Positions 22,712 to 30,956 of a stretch of DNA of 33,350 bases are shown piece by piece; position 1 is the first letter of the stretch, and each line of letters opens with the position of its first letter. Made by a program: the position numbers and the translations under genes. The notes below the pieces were generated by a model that worked only from the letters and a program-made list of their open reading frames with translations, was not told the DNA's origin and did no database searches. The DNA comes from Candidatus Firestoneibacteriota bacterium (GTDB lineage: Bacteria > Oederibacteriota > D2-FULL-39-29 > CAIOVX01): NCBI GenBank assembly GCA_903915125.1, contig CAIWRR010000196.1:1-33350 (forward strand), written 5' to 3'.

Positions 22712-25700
22712 GTGGCAGACGACAAGAATTCTACACAACCGCCGAACCTTAACCGTTCATCCGCGGATAGAGACACGAAAACATCGTCCGGTATCAAGGG
22801 ACACGCCGCCGCATCTATTTCTGCAGGCAGTTCCGGGCTCAGCGAGCTGAAAAAGAGCGTGCGGGCTGTTACCGGCGAGAAAAGAAAGAAACTTGCCAGG
22901 GAGAAAGCCGAACTCAGCAGGATCTTCCTTAAAAAGGCGAATGAAGTTAAGGCGGTCAAATCTGCCCTGTCCCGGAAGCAGCGCTCCCTTGAGAAAAGAA
23001 TATCAGGCCTTCGAAAGGAATACGCCGCGGAGAAAGTAAGGTTGTTGAAGGAACTCAGGCACAGGGACGCCGAACTCAAGAGGAAGTCGCTGTCAGGCGA
23101 TACAGCTGTTCTTGAAGCGCAGGAACTCTGGGTCAGGCGCGAGCAGGAAATAAAACATAAGCAGGACAAGGCGCTAAGAGAGCTCAAGGCGGCCGAGGAA
23201 AAACTTCTGGCCGAGCGGGAAAAGAACTGGCTCTCCGCGCTTAAATCAAAAGAGGAAGAATCCGGAGCTCTTAAGGTTGAGCTCGCGCTTCAGGAATCCA
23301 AGATACGCTCGCTTGCCCATAAACAGGAAGAAGAGCTTGCCGGAATGAAAGAGAGGGCGGAGGAATTGGTTGAGGACAGGACCAGGAAGGTGCTGGTCGA
23401 GAAAGACCGTTTGCTTGGACTTATATCGCTGAAAGAAAAAGAGGTCGAGGACCTTCGCAGGGACTTCAAGGAAAAGGAAGATCATTTTCTTAAGGCGATT
23501 GAAGCGCAGGAACTGGAAAGCAGAGTCGTTGCGGCGCGTGCCGAGCAGGAGATGAAGGAGCGCGAAAAGAAGGTTTGGGCGGAGCGCGAGAGCTGGCTCA
23601 AAGCCTTACAGGCGCAATTCGAGAAGAAGGAGAAGGATTTCAGCTCCTTCCTTGAACGCGAGAAAGGGTTGTCCGCCGCCGCAGAAAAGGCGCATAAAGA
23701 GAAAATGGCAATCCTGCTTTCAGAAATTGAAAAGAAAGACGCGGCAATAGCGAAACTCAGGGATGAACTGGCAACGCTTATAAATAGTAAAAGAGGGGAA
23801 ATTGAGAAGCTTGGCGCGTTTTTTCAGTCCGAGCTTAAAGTGCTTGAAGGCCGCCTGCGCAGGCAGGAGGCGGAGAAGGACGAGGCGCTAAGAAAAGGCG
23901 CGTTAAAAGAGAAGGAGCTCCGCAGAGAAATAGATATTTCGGAAAAGGCTGTCGCGGAACTCAGTGAAAAGCTTTTGGGCAGGGACAATGTCTGGAAGGA
24001 AAGGCTTGAGCAGAAGGCCTCGGAAGTTCTCGGCGCAAAGTCAGAAACCGTGCAGAAGGCAAGGGAACTTGAGGAAGTCAGATCCCGGCTCAGCTCAGAG
24101 AAGAGCAGGCTGCTTGAGAATCTCAACCGCAGGGAAAGCGAAATAAACCGCGAGCTTGGTTTGAAAAATGACGAGATCGCGTCTCTTCAAAAGAAGCTGG
24201 ACGGGATAGACCGCGAATGGCGCGGCAAACTTGAAGCAGAAAGGCAGGACCTCTTTGGCCGGCTGACCGCCGCCGAATTCGCCCTGAAACGCGAGGAAGG
24301 AAAGGCGGCGGACGCTATGTCCCGCCAGGAACAGGCCGCGGCGCGGTTTGCCGCGGCAATGGCCGAGGCGAAAACGGCAAAGGAAGACGCGGTCCGTTTT
24401 GAGGCGGAACTGCGGACTATCAGGGCGGAGAAGCGCAGGATAGAGGACGATTACTCAGCCCGCCTTTTAGACAAGGAAAGCCAATTAAAGAAAATTATCC
24501 GCGATTCGTCGGCGAATGAACTTGAGCTTGTTGCCCTGCGCGCGGAGCTCAGAAAGATTGAGCTTGACCGTGATCTTAAGCTTACACATTCTAACGAACG
24601 GGTGCTTGCGCTCGAGACTGAACTTAAAAAAAGAAACCCGCTGCCGGCGGGACGCGACGAAGAACTTTCGGCGGCCCGGGAGCTGGGAGAAGAAAGACGG
24701 AAAAAACTGGTTGCTTTCTACGATACGGCGGGACGCCTGGAAGAAGAGAAATTCAGAGCGGAGCTTGAGTCAAAGAAGGCCCGAGAAAAACTCGAACAAG
24801 CTGTCAGGGAATTGGCAGCGGCGAAGGCGGAAGCGGCGCTGTCCTCTTCCGGCAGAAAACAGGCGGAGGAAGAATACCGCTCCCTTCAGCGGCAGAAAGA
24901 GTCTGCGGAACTTCTGCTGAAACAGTCCGCCGGTGAGAAAGAGCGTCTGGAACGCGAACTTTCCGCGGTAACGCTTAAAAGAGAGTCAACCGAAGGCAGG
25001 CTCGCCGAGCTTACCGAAAGGCATAACGCGCTTGAACGCGCTAGAAAAGAGGCAGAAGAGGCCAGGCTGTCTTCCGAGGAGCAATACGCCGAACTATACG
25101 CTGAATACGAGCGCCTTTCAGGGGAAACAGCAGTTCCGTCAGCCGGAGAAATTGAAGAGCTGCGGGAAAGCATCTCGGAGCTGGAATCAGAAAGGTCCGC
25201 TCTGAAAAAAGATCTATCCAGGGCTGCGTCTGACCGGGCAAGGCTTGCCGGCGCCGCCGAGAAGGCGGAGCGTGAGGCTGAGACTGCCGAGGCAGCGCTC
25301 AGAGATGCGGAGCGGGGTTTTGAAGCTAAGCTCTATAGAGAAGGCAGGGAGCTCAGAGAAAAAGAAAGGCAATTCGCCGAACTCACCGAGGTACTGGATA
25401 GAAAAGAAGCTGAATTAAAAAAACTGCGCGCCGATGCCGATATTCGGTTCGCGCAGTTGAAGGAAGAATTTGGGCGAAGAGAGCGCGAATATGTGCAGCT
25501 TTCCGGAAGCGTTGAATCAAAGCTTGCCGGTTTTAACGCGGAGCGCCCGGAAGGTGTTGATGCCGCCGGAAAGGAAGCGGACAGGTTCAGGCAGGAAGCG
25601 GGACGGCAGCTTTACAGAGTGGAACAGTTTACTGCAGAAATATTATCCCTGCGGAGCGAAATAAAGGCCAGAGATGAACAGCTCGCTGTGGTCAACAAAG

Positions 25701-26770
25701 AAAAGGCCGAAGCACTGAGGGATTTGTCAGCGAAACTCGAGGCCTCCGATTCACAGGCGAGGGAGTTTGCGGAAAGAATAATAAAAGAACAGAAAAAACT
25801 GGCGGACGTAATCGGGTTGAACGAGCAATTGAAAGCGGAGCTCGCGTCTGGCTCGGGTTTTGCAGAAAAATACAAAGGAAAAGAATCTGAAATTGATGCG
25901 ATTAAGAGGGAGTACAAGCTTAAGGCAGAAGATGCCGCTGCCCGTTCCTTGGATGCTCTAAAGGGGCGCGAAGAGGCGCTTGCCCGGGCGGCTGAGGCAG
26001 AGAGAATATCTAAAGAGAAAGACCTGGAACTGCTCGCAGTCAAGACCAGATTGAGTACCCAGATAAAAGAACTCTCCGGTCATATTGAAATTAAAGAGAA
26101 GGAGCTCCAGGGAATAAGGTCAATGCTTTCCGAGCTGGAGCAGAAAGCTAGGTCGGAGTTCGAGCTCAAAGGAGAGGAACTTAAGTTGGCCATTAACAGG
26201 CTGCAGCTGCAGCTTAAGAACGTGACGGGGAAGACGGAAGCGGAACTTAACGAGAAGGAACAGAAAGTTAAATCGATGCAGACCGAGTACGCGCTCCGCG
26301 AGGTTCAGTGGAAACAGCAGAAGGAAACAAATGAAAGGGACCGGGAGCGTATAGCCCTCTTCGAAGCCGAGATTGCGAGGCTCCGCGAGGAGTCGTCAAA
26401 TTCCATCAAAGAACTGCAGGCGGTTGTTGAGCACCAGAAGAGGCGCCTGACAGAGACCGAGAATTACCTCCATGCAAGGGAGGAAGAAACCAAACTGGCG
26501 AATGAAAAACTCAGGGAAGAGGTCGCCGCGCGTGAAGAACTCCAGGCGTCGCACTCAGACGAGTTGGCGGCGAAGGAAGGCATGTTCGCTGCAAAGGAAT
26601 GGGGGCTTAACGCGAAGATTGGCGACCTTGCGAGTGAAAAGAACAATCTGGAAGCCGAGAATGCGGCCATAACCGGCAGAATAGATGAAGCTGAAGCGGC
26701 GCTTGCCGCCTTGCGCAGAAGGTTCAGGCTATTGCTCTGGTTCTGGTACCCGAACGAACCGAGGAACTAA
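22712..26770 (+). CDS. Giant coiled-coil protein (1352 residues), unknown function
   Basis: Residues 1-35 are polar and disordered (MADDKNSTQPPNLNRSSADR). From about residue 40 to 1335 the sequence is almost unbroken heptad-type coil rich in Glu, Lys, Arg, Ala and Leu, with few Pro or Gly except near the middle (NPLPAGRDEELS). The last 19 residues change character: LRRRFRLLLWFWYPNEPRN, a basic-aromatic tail that could bind a membrane or a partner. No ATPase, hinge or SMC head motif was seen, so it is not SMC or RecN. A cytoskeletal, spacer or scaffold role is plausible but not shown. The start is GTG with ribosome site GGAGAG, behind a perfect consensus promoter. Database matches to myosin or SMC would be composition-driven. 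Confidence 0.8.
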   Translation: MADDKNSTQPPNLNRSSADRDTKTSSGIKGHAAASISAGSSGLSELKKSVRAVTGEKRKKLAREKAELSRIFLKKANEVKAVKSALSRKQRSLEKRISGLRKEYAAEKVRLLKELRHRDAELKRKSLSGDTAVLEAQELWVRREQEIKHKQDKALRELKAAEEKLLAEREKNWLSALKSKEEESGALKVELALQESKIRSLAHKQEEELAGMKERAEELVEDRTRKVLVEKDRLLGLISLKEKEVEDLRRDFKEKEDHFLKAIEAQELESRVVAARAEQEMKEREKKVWAERESWLKALQAQFEKKEKDFSSFLEREKGLSAAAEKAHKEKMAILLSEIEKKDAAIAKLRDELATLINSKRGEIEKLGAFFQSELKVLEGRLRRQEAEKDEALRKGALKEKELRREIDISEKAVAELSEKLLGRDNVWKERLEQKASEVLGAKSETVQKARELEEVRSRLSSEKSRLLENLNRRESEINRELGLKNDEIASLQKKLDGIDREWRGKLEAERQDLFGRLTAAEFALKREEGKAADAMSRQEQAAARFAAAMAEAKTAKEDAVRFEAELRTIRAEKRRIEDDYSARLLDKESQLKKIIRDSSANELELVALRAELRKIELDRDLKLTHSNERVLALETELKKRNPLPAGRDEELSAARELGEERRKKLVAFYDTAGRLEEEKFRAELESKKAREKLEQAVRELAAAKAEAALSSSGRKQAEEEYRSLQRQKESAELLLKQSAGEKERLERELSAVTLKRESTEGRLAELTERHNALERARKEAEEARLSSEEQYAELYAEYERLSGETAVPSAGEIEELRESISELESERSALKKDLSRAASDRARLAGAAEKAEREAETAEAALRDAERGFEAKLYREGRELREKERQFAELTEVLDRKEAELKKLRADADIRFAQLKEEFGRREREYVQLSGSVESKLAGFNAERPEGVDAAGKEADRFRQEAGRQLYRVEQFTAEILSLRSEIKARDEQLAVVNKEKAEALRDLSAKLEASDSQAREFAERIIKEQKKLADVIGLNEQLKAELASGSGFAEKYKGKESEIDAIKREYKLKAEDAAARSLDALKGREEALARAAEAERISKEKDLELLAVKTRLSTQIKELSGHIEIKEKELQGIRSMLSELEQKARSEFELKGEELKLAINRLQLQLKNVTGKTEAELNEKEQKVKSMQTEYALREVQWKQQKETNERDRERIALFEAEIARLREESSNSIKELQAVVEHQKRRLTETENYLHAREEETKLANEKLREEVAAREELQASHSDELAAKEGMFAAKEWGLNAKIGDLASEKNNLEAENAAITGRIDEAEAALAALRRRFRLLLWFWYPNEPRN

Positions 26771-26781
26771 AACCAAATTCA

Positions 26782-26904
26782 AAATTCGAATACTGAAATT
26801 CGAAAGCACTGCTTAACGCGCGGCAGAGAATACGGTAAACAGCCATCATATTAATTTCTCTCTGCGGTTTTTGTTTCGAATTTCGGATTTCTTGCTTCGA
26901 ATTT
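26782..26904. repeat. Nested inverted-repeat element before the DUF5107-TPR gene
   Basis: Three pairs of arms nest: AAATTCGAA (26782-26790) with TTCGAATTT (26896-26904); GAAATTCGAAA (26795-26805) with TTTCGAATTTC (26874-26884); GCAGAGA (26823-26829) with TCTCTGC (26859-26865). All are perfect. The arms repeat one word, as in the 9891-9980 element. It could form a long hairpin or be a MITE-like remnant; no transposase is near. Confidence 0.65.
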
Positions 26905-26920
26905 CCCTCAAGGAGTTCTT

Positions 26921-29900
26921 ATGAATACGGTTAAGGCATGGGAAGGACCTCTTGTAATTCCTACCTATGAGACCGGAGAAGAGAACGAGAACCCCGACCT
27001 GGCCGTTGAAGGCAACCTCCGCATGTACCCCTACACCCGCCGGCTGCACCTCAAAGGCACAAAAAAGGACAGGACTTACCGCGCCCTGTTTATTGAGAAT
27101 GAATTTCTGAAGGCCATAATATTGCCGGAACTCGGCGGCAGGGTCTATTCCTGCGAGGACAAGGTAACCGGCCGCGATATCTTCTATAAGAACGGCGTTA
27201 TAAAACCGGCCCTGATTCAGACAAAGGGGACCTGGATTGCGTGCGGTCTAGAACTTAACTTCCCCATGGGCCATTCCATTACTTCCTATGAAACCATAGA
27301 CAGCAGGATAATAAGGAGCGCCGACGGTTCCGCGGGAGTCGCGGTAGGGAATATCGACCTTGTTACCAGGATGAGGTGGACGGTCATAGTGAAGCTTTAT
27401 CCCGGGGTTTCGGCCCTGGAGCTCTCCGTGAAATTGAATAACCGCGGGGTGCTTCCCGAAAGGTATTATTTTTGGGCCAACGCGGCGGTGGATGCCACGG
27501 AAGGCCTCCACCTTGTGTTCCCTGCCAGCAAGCTGAAAGGCGGAGAGGGCGGTAAAATAAATTATCCCGTCCACAAGGGCACGGATCTCAGTTATTACAG
27601 GAATACCAAGAGCACCTCCGAGGGATTCGCGCATAATTCCCCCGAGAATTTTTTCGGCTATTATAATGAAGATTACGATTTCGGAATGGTTCACTACGCC
27701 GACCGGCACGAGGTTTCCGGAAAGAAGTTTTTCTCCTGGGGTTCCGTAAACGGGCTCCGCTGGAAAAAGTTCCTGACAGACGACAATCCTCCTTACGTGG
27801 AATTTCAGTCCGGCCCGTTTGAAACACAGCTGCGGTGGGAGTTTTTGAATCCGTGCGGCACCTCCGAGTTCAAACAGTATTATATGCCCGTAAGAAAGAC
27901 CGGCGGGTTTGTCTACGCGAACAGGGAAGCCGCCGTGAACCTGGTCCAGAGGCACAGCACCGGTTCCATGGAGCTTGCAATCTCCGCGAACCGGATTATC
28001 AAAGACGCGGTCATTTGCGTGTCCGCGCGCGGGAGAAAGTATTACTCCGGAAAGAGGACGCTCTCGCCGCTTGATGTTTTTAGGGAATCTTTCCCTTTTC
28101 CGCCGGACCTCGGCGGGAAAAAAATCACGCTCTCCGTGTCGGAGGGCGGTTCGGAAATACTCAGGTACGAAAGCATTGTGTCAAAACTGGGGAATTATGA
28201 ATCGCTTCCGGACCTGCCGGCAAAAAAGGGGCGCAGGATAGTTGAAACGCTCTACGGCGAGGGATTGACCCTGGAGAAGAGAAGGTTCTTCACGGAGGCG
28301 TCGGAGAAGTACGGGGAGGCGCTTGAGAAAGACCCAAAATATGTTCCCGCGCTGCTCCGTCTTGCGGTTATTGCCCTCGAAAAGGGGTTATACCGCCGGG
28401 CGGACGAACTGCTCGCAGGCATAAAGAAAATTGACGCCGCGAACAGAGAGGCCTTCTACTTTCACGGACTGGCCCTCAAGCATCTGGGCAGGACGGAGAA
28501 GGCTGAAGAGTCCTTCAGGCAAGTAAGCACTGACAACGGTTATCCCGGAGTTTCCGCGCTGCTGGAACTCGGCAAACTGGCGCTTGCGTCAGGCCGCCTT
28601 GGAACAGCCGCGGAAACGCTTGCAAAGGCCTGGTCAAAGAATGTCAATAATCCTAAAGCCGCGGGGCTGTATTCGGCGGCGCTGCGCCGTTTAGGAAAAA
28701 CCAAAGAAGCCGCCCATGTTGTGTCTGACTGCCTGGCAAATGAGCCGCTTGACGGCCTGCTTTTAAACGAGTTTAACCTGCTCCGGAAAGGGCCGAAGAA
28801 CGCCGCCGTCCTGCTTTCGGTTCTTCACAGGTGCAGGGAGAACGCCCTTGAAATCGCGGCTGACTACCTGCAGGCCGGGCTCTGGGCCGAGGCCGCGGGA
28901 GTAATTCAGCTTGCGGCGGCAAGATATCCCGATTACCCTCTTTATCATTACTACCTGGGTTTCGCGCTTGAGAAACTCGGACGGTTTAAAGAAGCAAGGG
29001 CGCGCTACCGGGCGGGCGCGCTGGCAAAAGGGAAGCGCTGCTTTCCCTGGCAGGCCGAGGCCGTGGAAATACTTGAGAGCGCGGTTAAAGCTCATCCCCG
29101 CCTGCCGAATACATACGAATACCTTGGGAATTACCTTTTCAGCCGCCTGCGCTGCGAAGAAGCGCTGAAGCACTTCAACAAAGCCAAAGAGCTCGGTTCA
29201 AAAAGCCCGGTCGTATTCAGAAATATCGCTTTAGGTTTGGTGCGCCTGAAAAAAGATTACGATAAAGTGGCCAAGGCCTATGAACAGGCGCTCAGATATA
29301 ATCCTGAGGACTGGGAGATCTACGCGGAAGGGGACCGGTTTCTGTCTATTTACGGGTACAAACCCGTAAGGAGAAGGCTCGCCGGGATTGTTTCGCAAAA
29401 AGCCCTGGAACATCCCAAAGCGATGGAACGCATGGCGAAATATATTGTCGATACCGGCGCCTATGATGAGGCTATAAAGTATATTTCAACCAGGCAGTTC
29501 TATCCGTGGGAAGGCGAGTTTATCTCGAGGCAAATATATGAGGACGCCTGGAACGGCAAGGCGGAGAAGCTGATAAAAGGGAAAGACCTTGACGAGGCGG
29601 CCCGCTGCGTGGAAAGAGCCATGCTTTATCCCGAGAATATCGGCGTGCAAAAGATGGATTGGCGCACGGAGAGCAGGAGCTGGTTCATAAAATATGTTAT
29701 AGCGCGAAAAAAAGGCGACAGCACCGCGGCCAAAGAAGCGCTTGCCAAAATAAAGGGCAGGGAAGAGGAAACAGTTTGGTGGGTCAGCGGGGATTTTACG
29801 GCTTACTATTTCGCGTCGGAAAGGTTTATCTATCACACGCTGGCCTTAAGCATCACTGGCAAATCTGGGCGCGCCGAAGAACTGTTGGACAAAGTGCTTT

Positions 29901-30091
29901 CCAGGTGCAGGAAAGATTCCCGGCGCATGTTTGTCTGGGCTTCGTACCTGGAGGGCTGGCATTTCCTGCAGCTGGAAAACAGGGCTTTTGCCGCAAAGAA
30001 GCTGCTTTCAGGGTTCACAATACCCAAGCCCCTGTACAAATTTTCCGCCGCTATCGCGAAGCTGATTAACAATAGCAAGAACGCGAAATAG
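26921..30091 (+). CDS. DUF5107 domain protein with C-terminal TPR repeats
   Basis: A 1056-residue protein. The first 360 or so residues match DUF5107, a beta-rich domain resembling the galactose-mutarotase fold: RALFIENEFLKAIILPELGGRVYS, the motif KGTWIACGLELNFPMGHS (about 101-118), and RYYFWANAAVDATEG. From about residue 440 the rest is helical with many TPR units, for example RRFFTEASEKYGEALEKDPKYVPALLRLAVIALEKG and NTYEYLGNYLFSRLRCEEALKHFNKAKELG. No signal peptide was seen, so it is probably cytoplasmic. The fold suggests carbohydrate recognition or processing, but no reaction is assigned. Ribosome site AGGAG (26911-26915) sets the ATG. The gene follows a nested inverted-repeat spacer and precedes pyrF. 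Confidence 0.87.
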   Translation: MNTVKAWEGPLVIPTYETGEENENPDLAVEGNLRMYPYTRRLHLKGTKKDRTYRALFIENEFLKAIILPELGGRVYSCEDKVTGRDIFYKNGVIKPALIQTKGTWIACGLELNFPMGHSITSYETIDSRIIRSADGSAGVAVGNIDLVTRMRWTVIVKLYPGVSALELSVKLNNRGVLPERYYFWANAAVDATEGLHLVFPASKLKGGEGGKINYPVHKGTDLSYYRNTKSTSEGFAHNSPENFFGYYNEDYDFGMVHYADRHEVSGKKFFSWGSVNGLRWKKFLTDDNPPYVEFQSGPFETQLRWEFLNPCGTSEFKQYYMPVRKTGGFVYANREAAVNLVQRHSTGSMELAISANRIIKDAVICVSARGRKYYSGKRTLSPLDVFRESFPFPPDLGGKKITLSVSEGGSEILRYESIVSKLGNYESLPDLPAKKGRRIVETLYGEGLTLEKRRFFTEASEKYGEALEKDPKYVPALLRLAVIALEKGLYRRADELLAGIKKIDAANREAFYFHGLALKHLGRTEKAEESFRQVSTDNGYPGVSALLELGKLALASGRLGTAAETLAKAWSKNVNNPKAAGLYSAALRRLGKTKEAAHVVSDCLANEPLDGLLLNEFNLLRKGPKNAAVLLSVLHRCRENALEIAADYLQAGLWAEAAGVIQLAAARYPDYPLYHYYLGFALEKLGRFKEARARYRAGALAKGKRCFPWQAEAVEILESAVKAHPRLPNTYEYLGNYLFSRLRCEEALKHFNKAKELGSKSPVVFRNIALGLVRLKKDYDKVAKAYEQALRYNPEDWEIYAEGDRFLSIYGYKPVRRRLAGIVSQKALEHPKAMERMAKYIVDTGAYDEAIKYISTRQFYPWEGEFISRQIYEDAWNGKAEKLIKGKDLDEAARCVERAMLYPENIGVQKMDWRTESRSWFIKYVIARKKGDSTAAKEALAKIKGREEETVWWVSGDFTAYYFASERFIYHTLALSITGKSGRAEELLDKVLSRCRKDSRRMFVWASYLEGWHFLQLENRAFAAKKLLSGFTIPKPLYKFSAAIAKLINNSKNAK

Positions 30092-30158
30092 AGCGGCTGT
30101 TGCACTTAGATTTTATACTTGCAGTTGCCCTGCTGAGTAATTAAAATGAAAGAGTAAA

Positions 30159-30173
30159 GGCGGGAGGCCCGCC
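30159..30173 (+). promoter_or_regulatory. Hairpin next to the pyrF ribosome site
   Basis: GGCGGG (30159-30164), loop AGG, and CCCGCC (30168-30173) form a strong 6-bp stem that ends 9 nt before the pyrF ATG, next to GGGGGTGG. A TAAAAT (30142-30147) upstream could be a -10 box with a weak -35. The stem could mask translation; no T tract follows. Confidence 0.4.
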
Positions 30174-30182
30174 GGGGGTGGA

Positions 30183-30890
30183 ATGGAACCAAGAGACAGG
30201 ATAATAATAGCGTTGGATTATCCAAACGAGGTTTCGGCCCTCGCCATGGCTTCGCTTACCCGCGAATACGCCGGGGTTTTTAAGGTGGGGTTTGAACTTT
30301 TTGTCTCGGCCGGCCCGGAAATAATTAAGAAACTGAACGCCCTCGGAGCCAAAGTCTTCCTGGACCTGAAATTCCACGATATTCCAAACACCGTAGGGCA
30401 GGCGTCCGGCGCGGCTTCGGCCCTCGGGGTCAAAATGTTCAATGTACACGCTTCCGGCGGGCTGGATATGATGAAGAAGGCCGCGGAAGCCGCGGCTAAG
30501 GCCGGCAAGGACAGGCCTCTTGCGCTTGGCGTAACCGTGCTCACCAGTCTGAACGACAGGGTCTTGAAGGAAGAACTGGGCCTGACTGTCGGCGCTAACG
30601 CGCAGGCGCTGAAACTCGCGAAGCTCGCGAAAGAGGCCGGGCTTGACGGGGTGGTCTGTTCCGGTGAAGAGATAAAGGCGATAAAGGAAGCCTGCGGAAA
30701 AGATTTCAAACTGGTGGTGCCGGGCGTCCGTCCCGCCTGGGCTTCCGGCGACGACCAGAAAAGAATAATTACCCCCCACGAAGCGGTTTTTGCCGGGGCC
30801 GATTACATAGTAATAGGCCGTCCGATCACAAAAGCGGCTGATCCTAAAACCGCCGCAAAACGCGTGCTGGAAGAACTGCAGGGGAGCTGA
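30183..30890 (+). CDS. pyrF: Orotidine 5'-phosphate decarboxylase
   Basis: PyrF decarboxylates OMP to UMP, the last step of pyrimidine synthesis. The 235 residues carry D12 (IALDYP), K34 (FKVGFELF) and the catalytic cluster DLKFHDIPNT with D61, K63 and D66, which matches the family signature. LVVPGVRP and DYIVIGRPIT supply the phosphate-binding loop and Arg. Length is typical of the bacterial type. No other pyr genes are in the window. The ATG follows a strong hairpin and GGGGGTGG, so expression may be controlled post-transcriptionally. A hairpin-plus-T-tract terminator begins directly after the stop codon. Confidence 0.96.
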   Translation: MEPRDRIIIALDYPNEVSALAMASLTREYAGVFKVGFELFVSAGPEIIKKLNALGAKVFLDLKFHDIPNTVGQASGAASALGVKMFNVHASGGLDMMKKAAEAAAKAGKDRPLALGVTVLTSLNDRVLKEELGLTVGANAQALKLAKLAKEAGLDGVVCSGEEIKAIKEACGKDFKLVVPGVRPAWASGDDQKRIITPHEAVFAGADYIVIGRPITKAADPKTAAKRVLEELQGS

Positions 30891-30915
30891 CGCGCTCCCG
30901 AAGCGCGGGGTTTTT
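30891..30915 (+). terminator. Intrinsic terminator after pyrF
   Basis: CGCGCT (30891-30896), loop CCCGA, and AGCGCG (30902-30907) form a 6-bp GC stem, followed by GGG and TTTTT. It begins right at the pyrF stop and ends just before the next promoter. Confidence 0.65.
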
Positions 30916-30919
30916 CCGG

Positions 30920-30948
30920 TTGAATAGCAGCCCCTTTTAACCTATAAT
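30920..30948 (+). promoter_or_regulatory. Promoter of the ABC exporter gene, leaderless geometry
   Basis: TTGAAT (30920-30925), a 17-nt spacer and TATAAT (30943-30948). The -10 box ends 8 nt before ATG 30957 and no Shine-Dalgarno sequence fits between, so the mRNA should be leaderless or nearly so. Confidence 0.65.
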
Positions 30949-30956
30949 TGTTCCAA

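Noticed and set aside
22463-22738. 91-codon minus-strand ORF before the coiled-coil gene
   Set aside because: No family pattern, no ribosome site, Cys-rich unusual composition, and it runs over a perfect plus-strand promoter.
22712-26770. SMC or RecN chromosome protein
   Set aside because: No Walker A, signature or Walker B motif and no hinge; the similarity would be coiled-coil composition only.
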